This document shows positions 35,940 to 45,048 of a stretch of DNA of 64,000 bases, one piece after another. The first letter of the stretch is position 1. The number at the start of each line of letters is the position of its first letter. The stretch covers positions 58,303 through 122,302 of the forward strand of contig NZ_KE386603.1 of NCBI RefSeq assembly GCF_000427905.1, in the 5' to 3' direction. This DNA is from Thermocrispum agreste DSM 44070 (GTDB lineage Bacteria > Actinomycetota > Actinomycetes > Mycobacteriales > Pseudonocardiaceae). A program made the position numbers and the translations under genes. The notes under the pieces were generated by a model. The model ran no database searches. It saw nothing but the letters and a program-made list of their open reading frames with translations, and was not told the DNA's origin.

Positions 35940-36783
35940 GGAATGCTCCTCGACACTCGGACGGTGTGTGCTCTCGGGCCCGGGGAGGAGCGCGCGTGCG
36001 CGCGGCAAGTGAAACCTCTACCGCCACGTCGATCACGCGGGGTCGAAACCCGCCTCGCCGGGGCAACCAGCTCAGTCTACGCAACGGGCACGGAACCGAT
36101 CGGCCCGGGGTGCGAGCTCGCGGCGGCTGGTTCCGGGCCGTCGGTGATCAAGCCGCTCCCGCGCTCCGGTTCGGGGGCTGCGGTGCCTTTTGGCGGCAAC
36201 GGGCCGTGGGGCGTGCAAGCCCGCCCACGGCGGCGGCAACGGGGCTCAGCCGCGACAAGCAGCTGGTCGTGCAAGCCTTCGACGGCCGCCGCTGAACATC
36301 CCCAGTTCCGGTGCCCACCGGTGCATCGTGCGTAGGGCATTTGGAGTGTTCGCGTGGTGGAGGCCGGTGCCCGCAGATGCCATTCAGGGTGTCGCTGCGT
36401 GTGGTCGCCGGTGCGCTGCTGCGTATGGCAGCCAGTGTGCGGTGCATGTGGCAGCCGGAGTGCCTCGCGGCTGGGCAGGTGCCGGTGAGCGCCCGTGCCC
36501 CCGCCGCCGAAGCCACCGTGCGCCGGAACGCGTGGGTGAGCCGAGTAGCCCGCGCCTGGGCAGGACAACCCGGGCGCCCGCACACCGCCGCTCGTCGGGT
36601 CGGTAGCGCCCGCGCGCCCGCAGGCGAACCACTCCCTCCGTGACTGCTGCCGGTGCCAACCCGGCTGGGGGCTACGGCTGTGCAATCCCTCTGCGGCTCT
36701 GACAGGTGCAAGCCCGCACGGCGGTTGCCGATGCAGCCCTCGCCTTCGGCGGCCGCCCGGGCAATCCCGCTTCCGCCGACGAA
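35940..36783. other. 844-bp spacer between prs and rplY
   Basis: The part next to rplY (35940-36080) is its leader, with a GCGCGCGTGCGCGC-type hairpin near 35990-36003. The remaining 700 bp have no supported gene on either strand: frames are open because of base composition and lack starts with ribosome sites. The + strand is G/T-rich to about 36480 and C-rich after it. Confidence 0.5.
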
Positions 36784-37761
36784 TCAGGCGTTGCCGTCGA
36801 ACAGACTCGTCACCGACCCGTCTTCGAACACTTCCTGGATGGCCGTGGCCAGCAGCGGCGCGATGGACAGCACCGTCATGCCGGGGAAGCGCTTTTCCTC
36901 CGGGATCGGCAAGGTGTTGGTGAAGATCACCTCGGTGGCCCCGCACTTGGCCAGCCGCTCGGAGGCGGGCGGAGACAGCACCCCGTGGGTGGCCGCCACG
37001 ATGACCTCCTTGGCGCCTTCCTCCTTCAGCGCCTGCACCGCACCCACGATCGTGCCGCCGGTGTCGATCATGTCGTCGATGAGCACGCAGGTGCGGCCCT
37101 TGACCTTGCCCACCACGCGCTTGGCGATCGCCTCGTTGGGCCGGTCCGGGTCGCGGGTCTTGTGGATGAACGCGATCGGCCGGTCACCCAGCTGCTGCGC
37201 CCACTTCTCGGCCAGCCGCACCCGCCCGGTGTCCGGGGAGACCACCGTGACGTCCGGCTCGTAGTGCTCGCGCAGGTGCTTGATCAGCACGTTCTGCGCG
37301 AACATGTGGTCCACCGGGCCGTCGAAGAAACCCTGGATCTGCGCCGTGTGCAGGTCCACGGTCAGGATGCGGTCCGCGCCTGCGGTCTTGAGCAGGTCGG
37401 CGATCAACCGGGCGGAGATCGGCTCCCTGCCCTTGTGTTTCTTGTCCTGCCGCGCGTACGGGTAGAACGGCATGACCACGGTGATGCGCTTGGCGCTGCC
37501 GCGCTTGAGCGCGTCCACCATGATCAGTTGTTCCATGATCCACTCGTTGATCGGCGGCGGGAAGCTCTGGATGACGAAGGCGTCGACGCCGCGCACCGAC
37601 TCCTCGTACCGCACGTAGATCTCACCGTTGGCGAACGTCCTGGCCACCTGCGGAGTGATCGCCACGTTGAGGTGCTTGGCCACCTCCTCCGCCAGTTCCG
37701 GGTGGGACCCGCCGGCGAAGAGCATCATGTTCTTCTTCGGGGTGCCGGACTTGGAGGTCAT
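36784..37761 (-). CDS. prs: Ribose-phosphate pyrophosphokinase
   Basis: A 325-residue enzyme making PRPP for nucleotide, His and Trp synthesis and for decaprenyl-phosphoribose in cell-wall arabinan. It has [16 protein letters not shown], the ATP-flap region [32 protein letters not shown] and the PRPP loop [15 protein letters not shown] 37761 overlaps the glmU stop (ATGA), so translation is coupled. Confidence 0.96.
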   Translation of the reverse strand: MTSKSGTPKKNMMLFAGGSHPELAEEVAKHLNVAITPQVARTFANGEIYVRYEESVRGVDAFVIQSFPPPINEWIMEQLIMVDALKRGSAKRITVVMPFYPYARQDKKHKGREPISARLIADLLKTAGADRILTVDLHTAQIQGFFDGPVDHMFAQNVLIKHLREHYEPDVTVVSPDTGRVRLAEKWAQQLGDRPIAFIHKTRDPDRPNEAIAKRVVGKVKGRTCVLIDDMIDTGGTIVGAVQALKEEGAKEVIVAATHGVLSPPASERLAKCGATEVIFTNTLPIPEEKRFPGMTVLSIAPLLATAIQEVFEDGSVTSLFDGNA

Positions 37762-39236
37762 GATGCCTCTCCGTTCTCGGAGTCGTTGTCGGCGGACTTC
37801 TGCTCGGCGAGGGCGCGTTCGGCGGCCTCAGCGGCGGGCGTGCCCGGCCTCTTCCGGAACACCCAGCCTTCGATGTTGCGCTGCGGTGCGCCCGAGATGG
37901 CCAAGGCACCCGGTGGGACGTCCCGCCGGATGACCGTGCCCGCGCCGCTGTAAGCGCCGTCGCCGATCGTCACCGGCGCCACGAACTGGTTGTCCGCGCC
38001 GGTACGAACATGGGAACCGATGGTGGTGCGGTGCTTGTTCACGCCGTCGTAGTTGACGAACACCGTCCCGCAGCCGATGTTGCTGTACTCGCCGATGGTG
38101 GCGTCACCGACGTACGTCAGGTGCGGCACCTTCGTGCCGGTGCCGATCTCCGCGTTCTTGGTCTCCACGAACGCCCCGAGCTTGCCCTTGGTGCCCAGCT
38201 TGGTGCCGGGCCGCAAGTACGTGAACGGACCGACGTTGGCGCCCGCGCCGATCACCGAATCGCTGCCGTGCGTGCGGACCACGGTCGCTCCGGCACCCAC
38301 CTCGACCCGGATCAGCGTGGTGTCCGGGCCGATGATCGCTCCCGCCCCGACCGTGGTGCCCGCCTTGAGCTGCACATTCGGCTCGATGACCACGTCCTGA
38401 CCCAGCTCGACGTCCACGTCCAGCCACGTCGTCGCCGGATCCACGATGGTGACCCCGGCACGCTGCCAGCGCTGCACGATGCGGCGGTTGAGTTCCGCGC
38501 CGAGCGCTGCCAGCTGGACCCGGTCGTTGACTCCTTCGGTCAGCCACGGGTCCTCCACCACCATCGCGGAGACCCGGCGGCCGTCCGCGCGGGCGATGCC
38601 GACCACGTCGGTCAAGTACAGCTCGCCTTGCGCGTTGTCGGTCGACAGGCGCTGCAGGCCGTCGGCAAGCACCGCCGCGTCGAAGGCGTAGACCCCGGAG
38701 TTGATCTCCTTGATGGCCAGCTGCTCAGCGGTGGCGTCCTTGTGTTCGACGATGGCCTGCACCGCCCCGCTCTCGTCCCGCAGCACCCGGCCGTAACCGG
38801 TCGGGTCGTCCAGCTCGGCGGTCAGGATGGTGACCGCGGCGCCGGTCGACTCGTGCTGCGACAGCAGCGCGGCCAGCGTCTCGGTGTCCAGCAGCGGGAC
38901 GTCACCATAGGTGACCAGCACGGTGCCGGTCAGCCCGGACGGCAGGGAATCCAGCGCGCACTGCACCGCGTGGCCGGTGCCGTTCTGCTCTTCCTGCACC
39001 GCGGTGCCGATGGTCATGCCGAGCGCGTCGGACACCGACTCGAGGTGTTCGCTCACCGCTTCCCGGCCATGGCCGACGACGACCACGAGGTTGTCCGGCT
39101 TCAGTCCGGCGGCGGCGCGGACGGCGTGCTCCACCAGCGGCCGTCCGGCGATCGGGTGAAGCACCTTGGGAATGCTGGAACGCATCCGTGTGCCCTCGCC
39201 CGCGGCGAGGATCAACGTGGTGAGGCTGGAGGTCAC
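37758..39236 (-). CDS. glmU: Bifunctional GlcNAc-1-P uridyltransferase / GlcN-1-P acetyltransferase
   Basis: A 492-residue enzyme making UDP-GlcNAc for peptidoglycan. The uridyltransferase half has [27 protein letters not shown] and TYGDVPLL. The acetyltransferase half is a left-handed beta-helix of hexapeptide repeats (about 255-445), with active-site segments [18 protein letters not shown] and [11 protein letters not shown] disordered Glu/Ala tail ends it, as in mycobacterial GlmU. GTG 39236 has GGGAG 4 nt upstream. It forms an operon with prs. Confidence 0.96.
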   Translation of the reverse strand: MTSSLTTLILAAGEGTRMRSSIPKVLHPIAGRPLVEHAVRAAAGLKPDNLVVVVGHGREAVSEHLESVSDALGMTIGTAVQEEQNGTGHAVQCALDSLPSGLTGTVLVTYGDVPLLDTETLAALLSQHESTGAAVTILTAELDDPTGYGRVLRDESGAVQAIVEHKDATAEQLAIKEINSGVYAFDAAVLADGLQRLSTDNAQGELYLTDVVGIARADGRRVSAMVVEDPWLTEGVNDRVQLAALGAELNRRIVQRWQRAGVTIVDPATTWLDVDVELGQDVVIEPNVQLKAGTTVGAGAIIGPDTTLIRVEVGAGATVVRTHGSDSVIGAGANVGPFTYLRPGTKLGTKGKLGAFVETKNAEIGTGTKVPHLTYVGDATIGEYSNIGCGTVFVNYDGVNKHRTTIGSHVRTGADNQFVAPVTIGDGAYSGAGTVIRRDVPPGALAISGAPQRNIEGWVFRKRPGTPAAEAAERALAEQKSADNDSENGEAS

Positions 39237-39455
39237 GGTTCTCCCAGTGCGATACGTGGTGGGCTCGTCGCGACAGCCGATCCTACGGGGCTTCGGCGCA
39301 CCGACCGGACCCAGGCGGATCGCTATACGTCTTCACCTGGTCATTCTCTCTGCTTTCCGGTGCGACGCCACCGAACAGCGTGTTCGCCGTCACGGTTGCG
39401 GCACTCGCTGCGCTCCAGCGCACCGAATGGCGTCAACCGCGTCGACCGCGCCATG

Positions 39456-41078
39456 TCAGCTGACCGCTTCGGCGCCGTCTTGCATGGCGGAGACGACCTG
39501 ATTGCCGCCGTTGCGCTTCGCCTCGTACATCGCGGCATCGGCCCGGGACAGCACTTCGTCGACGTTCTCGGTCGGCGCCATCGAGACCAGCCCGACGGAC
39601 AGCGTGACGCCGTGGGACAGGTGGCCGGGCAGGTCCGCCACGGCCGACCGGCAGCGGTTCATCGCGTTGGCCGCCGCCGATGCGGGCGCGCCGGGCAGGA
39701 GCACGACGAACTCGTCACCGCCGTACCGGGCGACGAAGTCCCCACCACGCAGCGCGTCCCGCAAAGTGCTGGCGATGACCCGCAGGACGTCATCACCTTC
39801 CTGATGCGACTTGTTGTCGTTGACGCCCTTGAACCCGTCCAGGTCGATCAGGGCCACCGCCAGCGGCTGTGCGGACGCATCACCGGACAGCTGGCGGAGC
39901 CGCTCGTCGAGGGCACGGCGGTTGGGCAAGCCGGTCAGCGGATCCTGCAAGGCCGCCTTGGCGATGGCGCCGTGCTGCGCGGAGAGCCGCTCGTGCTTGC
40001 GCCGGGTTTCCAGGGCGGCAGCCTGGGACTCCCGCAGCGCCCACAACTCGGCCTCGAGGGACTGCACGTAGCTGACGACCGTCTGGGCCACCCGGCCTGC
40101 CGTTTCGATACGCGCCAGCTCCCGGTCGATGTTGAGCTGGGTGGAGGTCGGTGCGTTCATGGCCCGGGCTTCCTCGCGCGCCGCGACCAGCACTTTCATG
40201 GCTTCGTCGCGCGAGCCGTCGACTTCCAGGCAGCGCGCCAGCGCGATGGCCACCAGCACGGTTTCCTGGCCGGACGACGGCTGAGCGAGCAGCCTGCGCA
40301 ACCTGGTCACGTGCTCCTGACCTGGCTTTTCGAACGCCACGGCGGCGGCGACCAGGCCCACCTGCTCGATCGCCGGCTCGTCCCGCTTGCGGAACAGCGA
40401 ATCGGTGAACGGCTTCTCGACCTCGCGCGCCACCGAGGCGGCCATGCGGAACTTCTGCCTGGCGAGGTCCTTCTTCCGCACCCGCTCCAGCCGCAGCGCC
40501 CAGGCCAGCAGCATCTCGATGAAGTTGAGCAGGTGGATGGTGATCTCGTGCGGGCCCGCGCTCTGCAGCAGCGCGCTGTGCGAACGTGCGGAGACCTCCT
40601 CGGCGGTCTCGTACAGGCTCAGTTCGGACAGCACCTGCCAGCAGTCGATCAGCGCACGGACCAGCGCCCGCTCCGTGTCGCGGTCGCCGGCGTGGGCGTC
40701 GTCGGCCGGGGGATCGTCCAGCACCGCCAGCGCACGGGCGATTTCCGTGACCGCGGCGTCCTGCTTGCCTGCCAGGATGAGCCGGCGGGCTTGCAGGGCG
40801 TGCGCCCCGGCGCGATGGATCGGCATGCCGTTGCGCCTGGTGTGCGCGAGCAGCTCGTCCAGCAACGGCTCGGACGTCGCGCACCGGCCGCGGGTGGCCA
40901 GCCGTGCCAGGGCAGCGCTGCGCAGCAGGTCGGCGATCATCAACGGGTCCCCCCGCCGCTTGGCCTCCTGCAGCAGGACGTCCAGCTCGTCGATGATGCG
41001 CAGCTGCTCGGCGCGCTCGCTGGTCTGCACGGATGCGCGCAGTTCCCGCGCCCGGCCGACCAGCCAGGCGTTGGACAT
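39456..41078 (-). CDS. Diguanylate cyclase (GGDEF) with helical N-terminal region
   Basis: A 540-residue soluble protein. Residues 1-340 are all helical with TPR-like repeats. A short coiled coil (about 345-380) precedes a GGDEF domain (about 385-540). The active GGDEF motif is intact (RYGGDEF, about 451-457), as are DLDGFKGVND and the entry helix DPLTGLPNRRALDERL. It is expected to make cyclic di-GMP. There is no membrane segment or EAL domain. ATG 41078 starts 63 bp after the tRNA-Gln gene on the same strand; earlier in-frame starts would read through the tRNA. Confidence 0.9.
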   Translation of the reverse strand: MSNAWLVGRARELRASVQTSERAEQLRIIDELDVLLQEAKRRGDPLMIADLLRSAALARLATRGRCATSEPLLDELLAHTRRNGMPIHRAGAHALQARRLILAGKQDAAVTEIARALAVLDDPPADDAHAGDRDTERALVRALIDCWQVLSELSLYETAEEVSARSHSALLQSAGPHEITIHLLNFIEMLLAWALRLERVRKKDLARQKFRMAASVAREVEKPFTDSLFRKRDEPAIEQVGLVAAAVAFEKPGQEHVTRLRRLLAQPSSGQETVLVAIALARCLEVDGSRDEAMKVLVAAREEARAMNAPTSTQLNIDRELARIETAGRVAQTVVSYVQSLEAELWALRESQAAALETRRKHERLSAQHGAIAKAALQDPLTGLPNRRALDERLRQLSGDASAQPLAVALIDLDGFKGVNDNKSHQEGDDVLRVIASTLRDALRGGDFVARYGGDEFVVLLPGAPASAAANAMNRCRSAVADLPGHLSHGVTLSVGLVSMAPTENVDEVLSRADAAMYEAKRNGGNQVVSAMQDGAEAVS

Positions 41079-41140
41079 CGTCGACACGGACGGGCGCGGT
41101 CTCGGGCGCGCCGCCTCGGGCGCGCTCACGCGCAGGGAAG

Positions 41141-41211
41141 CTCCGCCGCCAGGACTCGAACCTGAACCGTCAGAACCAAAATCTGAAGTGCTGCCCATTA
41201 CACCACGGCGG
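41141..41211 (-). tRNA. tRNA-Gln (anticodon TTG)
   Basis: The minus strand folds as a tRNA: acceptor TCCGCCG with CGGCGGA, D arm around GTAATGGGCAGC, anticodon stem-loop CAGA-TTTTGGT-TCTG with anticodon TTG, T arm CAGG-TTCGAGT-CCTG, discriminator G. CCA is not encoded. TTG plus the acceptor sequence fits tRNA-Gln. It lies just upstream of the diguanylate cyclase gene; no integrase or duplicated 3' end was seen. Confidence 0.95.
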
Positions 41212-41362
41212 ATCGGTAGGGGTTTTCCGTCTACCCCTCCTGGTGACATTGTGCACGGCCGCTCAAGGCCGGTGGGACGAGGGCCAGCACATCCGCGTGT
41301 TCGTCTGTTGAGGGGCTTGTCATGTCGATCTGGTTTGCCCGCCGGTGCCGTGGGGTACCGTA

Positions 41363-41380
41363 ACCTACGGAACCGTAGGT
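41363..41380. promoter_or_regulatory. TetR-type operator upstream of the desaturase
   Basis: ACCTACGGAACCGTAGGT is an inverted repeat with perfect 8-bp arms and a 2-nt centre. It lies 22 bp before the desaturase ATG and next to possible -10 boxes (TACCGT 41356-41361 or TAACCT 41361-41366). The TetR gene directly downstream of the desaturase is the obvious candidate regulator. Confidence 0.7.
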
Positions 41381-41402
41381 AGCAGGAATCAGGAGCGGGC
41401 TC

Positions 41403-42371
41403 ATGACGGTTACTGCCGGCAAGACCAACGCCGAGCCCTCGACGACCGACAAGCTCAAGCAAGGTCCGAAGCCGATCATCTCGGGTCGGCGTCCGGTCAA
41501 GGTGCAAGTGGCCGTCTACATCGGCGTGATCGCGCCGATGCTGGCGCTCGTCGCCGCTGTGCCCCTCGCCTGGGGATGGGGCCTGACCTGGGTGGACGTC
41601 GGATTGTTCGTGGCGTTCTACTTCATCGGAGCGGCCGGTGTCACGGTCGGGTACCACCGCCATCTGACCCACGGGTCGTTCAAGGCCAAGCCGTGGTTGC
41701 GGGCGGCACTGGCGATCGCGGGCAGCACGGCGATGCAGGGCCCGCCGCTGATCTGGGTGGCCGACCACCGTCGCCACCACGCCTACTCCGACCGCGAGGG
41801 GGATCCGCACTCGCCGTGGGCGTTCGGGGAGACGCCGCTGGCCATCGCCAAGGGTTTCTGGCACGCCCACATGGGCTGGCTGTTCGACCGCAACGTCACC
41901 AACATCGACCGTTTCGCGCCCGACCTGCTCAAGGACAAGACCCTGGTGCGGGTGGACAAGCTGTTCTGGCTGTGGACGCTGCTGAGCCTGGCGCTGCCCG
42001 CGCTGCTCGGCGGCTTGATCACCTGGTCGCTCTGGGGCGCGCTCACCGCGTTCTTCTGGGCCGGTCTGGTGCGCATCTGCGTACTGCACCACGTCACCTG
42101 GTCGATCAACTCGGTGTGCCACATGATCGGTGAGCGCCCGTTCAAGGCCAGGGACCGGTCGGCGAACTTCTGGCCGCTGGCCATCCTGTCGCTCGGCGAG
42201 TCGTGGCACAACCTGCACCACGCCGACCCGACGTCCGCCCGGCACGGCGTGAAACGGGGCCAGATCGACATCTCGGCGCGGATCATCTGGCTGTTCGAAA
42301 AGCTCGGCTGGGCGTACGACGTTCGCTGGCCGACCAAGCAGCGGCTGGCCCGGCTGGCCGTGAAGGGCTGA
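41403..42371 (+). CDS. Acyl-CoA/acyl-lipid delta-9-type fatty acid desaturase
   Basis: A 322-residue membrane di-iron desaturase with about four hydrophobic segments. Its three histidine boxes are HRHLTH (85-90), HRRHH (122-126) and HNLHH (about 269-273), with a further HHVTW near 231. It introduces a double bond into acyl chains, adjusting membrane fluidity. It resembles the DesA3/stearoyl-CoA desaturase group. ATG 41403 has AGGAG 7 nt upstream. It is preceded by a strong palindrome and followed 37 bp later by a TetR gene. Confidence 0.92.
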   Translation: MTVTAGKTNAEPSTTDKLKQGPKPIISGRRPVKVQVAVYIGVIAPMLALVAAVPLAWGWGLTWVDVGLFVAFYFIGAAGVTVGYHRHLTHGSFKAKPWLRAALAIAGSTAMQGPPLIWVADHRRHHAYSDREGDPHSPWAFGETPLAIAKGFWHAHMGWLFDRNVTNIDRFAPDLLKDKTLVRVDKLFWLWTLLSLALPALLGGLITWSLWGALTAFFWAGLVRICVLHHVTWSINSVCHMIGERPFKARDRSANFWPLAILSLGESWHNLHHADPTSARHGVKRGQIDISARIIWLFEKLGWAYDVRWPTKQRLARLAVKG

Positions 42372-42396
42372 TCACGGTGGACGGCCGCTCGGCGGA

Positions 42397-42402
42397 TAGC
42401 CT
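42397..42402 (+). promoter_or_regulatory. -10 box TAGCCT of the leaderless tetR gene
   Basis: TAGCCT ends 6 nt before ATG 42409 with no ribosome site, so this regulator appears to have its own leaderless promoter in addition to possible read-through from the desaturase gene. Confidence 0.5.
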
Positions 42403-42408
42403 GGCGGC

Positions 42409-43077
42409 ATGGCACGGCGGTCGAAGCGGACGAGCGGGGCCCAGCGGCAATCATCGGCGGCTTCGGTGCCTCGCGTGCGCATGACCGGCACCGAACGCCG
42501 GCAGCAGCTGCTCAACGTCGCCAAGGCGTTGTTCGCGGAGAAGGGCTTCGACGGCACGTCGGTGGAGGAGATCGCCCAGCGTGCCGACGTGTCGAAGCCG
42601 GTGGTGTACGAGCACTTCGGCGGCAAGGAAGGGATCTACGCCGTGGTGGTCGACCGGGAGACGCAGACACTGCTCGACCTGATGGTCAGCAGCCTGGACG
42701 CCGACCATCCCCGGACGATGCTGGAGCAGGCCGCGGTGGCGTTGCTGACGTATGTCGAGGAGTCCGAGGGCGGATTCCGCATCCTGGTGCGGGATTCGCC
42801 CGTGGTCACCTCGACCGGTACGTTCTCCACGCTGCTCAACGACATCGCCAGCCAGGTCGAGCACATCCTCGGGCAGCAGTTCTCCGCCCGTGGGTACGAC
42901 CGCAAGCTGGCGCCGCTGTACGCGCAGGCGCTGGTGGGGATGGTGGCGCTGACCGGGCAGTGGTGGCTGGATGCGCGCAAGCCCAAGCGGGACGAGGTCG
43001 CCGCGCACCTGGTCAACCTGGCGTGGAACGGCCTGTCGAGGCTCGACCCGAAGCCCAGGCTTCAGCTCGACGACTAG
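42409..43077 (+). CDS. TetR-family regulator (position of M. tuberculosis Rv1019)
   Basis: A 222-residue TetR protein. After a basic Ser/Arg-rich tail of about 25 residues comes the HTH (RRQQLLNVAKALFAEKGF, then SVEEIAQRADVSKPVVYEHF) and an all-helical ligand domain ending NLAWNGLSRLDPKP. Sequence and position between glmU and mfd suggest the Rv1019 group. Here it more likely controls the adjacent desaturase through the palindrome at 41363-41380, which is inference. Its stop shares CTAG (43074-43077) with the convergent tetR. Confidence 0.88.
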   Translation: MARRSKRTSGAQRQSSAASVPRVRMTGTERRQQLLNVAKALFAEKGFDGTSVEEIAQRADVSKPVVYEHFGGKEGIYAVVVDRETQTLLDLMVSSLDADHPRTMLEQAAVALLTYVEESEGGFRILVRDSPVVTSTGTFSTLLNDIASQVEHILGQQFSARGYDRKLAPLYAQALVGMVALTGQWWLDARKPKRDEVAAHLVNLAWNGLSRLDPKPRLQLDD

Positions 43078-43682
43078 TCCCGCTGGTCCACGCTTGCCGT
43101 CCCGGGTTGGCCGGTGGACAACGTCCGGCGTGCGAACTCGACCACTTGTGCGCGCATGAGTTGGTGGCGGGTCTCGGCGCTTTCGCCCTCCAGGAGGAAG
43201 CGTGCGAGCTGGGGCATGGTGTGCGCCCAGCAGGCGAGCCCGATGAGCACCATCAGCGTGGCCGCTGTGTGGTGGTCCGCGGGCCTGCCGAGTGCCTCGG
43301 CCAGTGCCTCGACCTTCTTGCGGTAGCTCGGCTGGCGCGAACTGCTGTCGAACGGTCGGTCGCCGTAGTGCAGCGCCTCCCACAGCATGAGCCGGAGCAG
43401 GGTCGGGTGCCGACGATGGAAGTCGTACAGCCGGCCGACGTACTCGGCGAGATCGCCCTCGGGCAGGCCGATCCCGTCGGCGTGCTCGGCCATCGCTTGC
43501 GTGACCACAGCCTGGAACAAGGCTTCCTTGCTGCCGAAGTTCGCGTAGATGCGCTCCTTGTTCACTCCGGCGGCTGCCGCGATCCGGTCGACTCTCGCCC
43601 CGGCGATGCCGTGCGCGGCGAACTCCTCGCGCGCTGCGGCCAGGAGACGCTCCCTGGTGGTGCGGGACCTCGTTGTGGCCAT
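43074..43682 (-). CDS. TetR-family regulator of the divergent MFS gene
   Basis: A 202-residue TetR protein with the HTH AAREEFAAHGIAGARVDRIA and NKERIYANFGSKEALF, and a helical ligand domain (contains HRRHPTLLRLMLWEALHYG). ATG 43682 is chosen; an in-frame ATG at 43694 would add 4 residues. It is divergent from an MFS exporter, with two operator-like palindromes between, which is the standard arrangement for a drug-sensing repressor and its pump. Confidence 0.9.
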   Translation of the reverse strand: MATTRSRTTRERLLAAAREEFAAHGIAGARVDRIAAAAGVNKERIYANFGSKEALFQAVVTQAMAEHADGIGLPEGDLAEYVGRLYDFHRRHPTLLRLMLWEALHYGDRPFDSSSRQPSYRKKVEALAEALGRPADHHTAATLMVLIGLACWAHTMPQLARFLLEGESAETRHQLMRAQVVEFARRTLSTGQPGTASVDQRD

Positions 43683-43704
43683 GCCTGCCAGCATAGCCGG
43701 CCAA

Positions 43705-43738
43705 CCAACCAGACGGTTGACATCCAACTAGTTGGTTG
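43705..43738. promoter_or_regulatory. Two TetR operators in the tetR/MFS divergent promoter
   Basis: CCAACCAGACGGTTG (43705-43719) and CCAACTAGTTGGTTG (43724-43738) are two versions of one palindromic 15-bp site, 19 bp apart. They overlap TTGACA (43717-43722), the likely -35 box of the MFS gene; a -10-like CATCGT follows at 43740-43745. Confidence 0.75.
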
Positions 43739-43752
43739 GCATCGTGGGGGAC

Positions 43753-45000
43753 GTGCGTTCACCTCACGACGTGTTCTCACCGCAACGGGAGACGCAGCGC
43801 TGGGTTCCCCTCGGGCGCATGCTGCCGATCTTCGTGGGGACCTCTGTCGTCGGCGTCGGCCAGACCTACACCGTCATCCCGCTGATGCCGGCCATCGCGC
43901 GCGACTGGGGAATCGCGCTGTCGGCCACGACATGGTTGGCGACCGGCTTCAGCCTCAGCTTCGCGATCGGTTTCCTCTTCGCGGGCCCGGCAGCGGACCG
44001 GTACGGGCCGCGCAAGGTGATCCTCGTCGGCCTGCTGGGGGCCGCGTTCTCGACGCTGCTCGTCACCTTTGCCCAGAGTCTGCCCGCCGCCGTCGCGTTC
44101 CGCTGTCTGCAGGGCGTGACGGTGGCCGCGATCGGCCCTACCGCGACGGCCTACCTCGCGGAGCACGCCGATCCGCGTCGCCGACCGGTAGCGCTCGGCG
44201 CGATGAGCAGCAGCGGACTGGCTGCGGCCGTGGTGATGCAGGTCGCGGCCCAGGCTCTTGCTCCGGCGGGCTGGCGTGCGATCTTCGTCGCTTCGTCGGC
44301 GGCCATGCTGTTGCTGTTCGCTGCCGTGCTCATCCGCCTGCGCGCTGACACCGCGGAACGCGCGAACACCATGACGACGGCGTTGCTCAGCGTGCCGAGG
44401 CTGTTGGCCCGTCCCCGGCTGCTCGCGCTGTATGCCGCGACAAGCACACTGTTGGGAAGTTTGGTCATCGTCTACACGGCGATCGAGATCGCCGGTCCGC
44501 CCGCCGTGGCGGACAACCCGACGGCACTCCTCGTTCTCCGCGCCAGCTCGCTGCCCGCTGTGGTCGTCGCGCCCTTCCTGACCGGTATGGCCACCCGGCT
44601 CAGCCCCCGCACCAAGGCGGTGCTCGCTCTGCTGGTGGCAACGCTCGGCGCGGCCGCGGCGGGCCTGGTCGGCGGGAACGTGATCCTCCTCGGCCTGGCG
44701 CTGCTGCTGCTCGTCGGCGGAATCGCCGTCGCAGCGCCCACCATCCTCGAGTTGATCCACGCAGCCGCGCCCGACGCGATCGGCACAGCGATCGCCCTCT
44801 ACAGCGCGGCGCTGTTCGTCGGCACGAGCCTCGGACCGCAGATCGCCGGCCTCGCGACGGCCGGGGGCTTCGCCGCAGCGGCACTGACCGGAGCGGCCCT
44901 GCTCGTCGTCGGCGTCCTGACCATCTGTGCAGCCGCAGGTCGCAGGCGAGCGGTGCGCGACGCCCCACCGCCGAGCCGTGCGAAGACGCCGAAACGCTGA
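43753..45000 (+). CDS. MFS drug-type exporter under TetR control
   Basis: A 415-residue major facilitator with about 12 hydrophobic segments. The 2-3 loop motif GPAADRYGPRKVIL and the early segment QTYTVIPLMPAIARDWG fit the multidrug DHA family. The substrate is unknown. Start is uncertain between GTG 43744 and GTG 43753. The latter is preferred because it lies 7 nt after the -10 box of a TTGACA-17-CATCGT promoter, matching the leaderless spacing of other genes here. The C-terminal tail is basic and cytoplasmic. Confidence 0.88.
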   Translation: MRSPHDVFSPQRETQRWVPLGRMLPIFVGTSVVGVGQTYTVIPLMPAIARDWGIALSATTWLATGFSLSFAIGFLFAGPAADRYGPRKVILVGLLGAAFSTLLVTFAQSLPAAVAFRCLQGVTVAAIGPTATAYLAEHADPRRRPVALGAMSSSGLAAAVVMQVAAQALAPAGWRAIFVASSAAMLLLFAAVLIRLRADTAERANTMTTALLSVPRLLARPRLLALYAATSTLLGSLVIVYTAIEIAGPPAVADNPTALLVLRASSLPAVVVAPFLTGMATRLSPRTKAVLALLVATLGAAAAGLVGGNVILLGLALLLLVGGIAVAAPTILELIHAAAPDAIGTAIALYSAALFVGTSLGPQIAGLATAGGFAAAALTGAALLVVGVLTICAAAGRRRAVRDAPPPSRAKTPKR

Positions 45001-45048
45001 ACGGGGCAAGAGCCGGCTGCGGGCCACCCGTACCGGGCCGTCCGCCGG

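Noticed and set aside
36300-36680. Antisense frames in the prs/rplY gap as a hypothetical protein
   Set aside because: Cys/His/Arg/Pro-rich composition in several frames at once, no start with ribosome site, no family resemblance.
38010-41165. Very long open frame (about 1050 codons) on the + strand opposite glmU and the GGDEF gene
   Set aside because: It mirrors the codon structure of two well-identified genes on the other strand; its product is Arg/Gly/Gln-rich without any domain. Long antisense frames are expected at this GC content.
41141-41211. tRNA-Gln as an attachment site of an integrated element
   Set aside because: No integrase gene and no repeated 3' tRNA end were found; both sides carry ordinary chromosomal genes.
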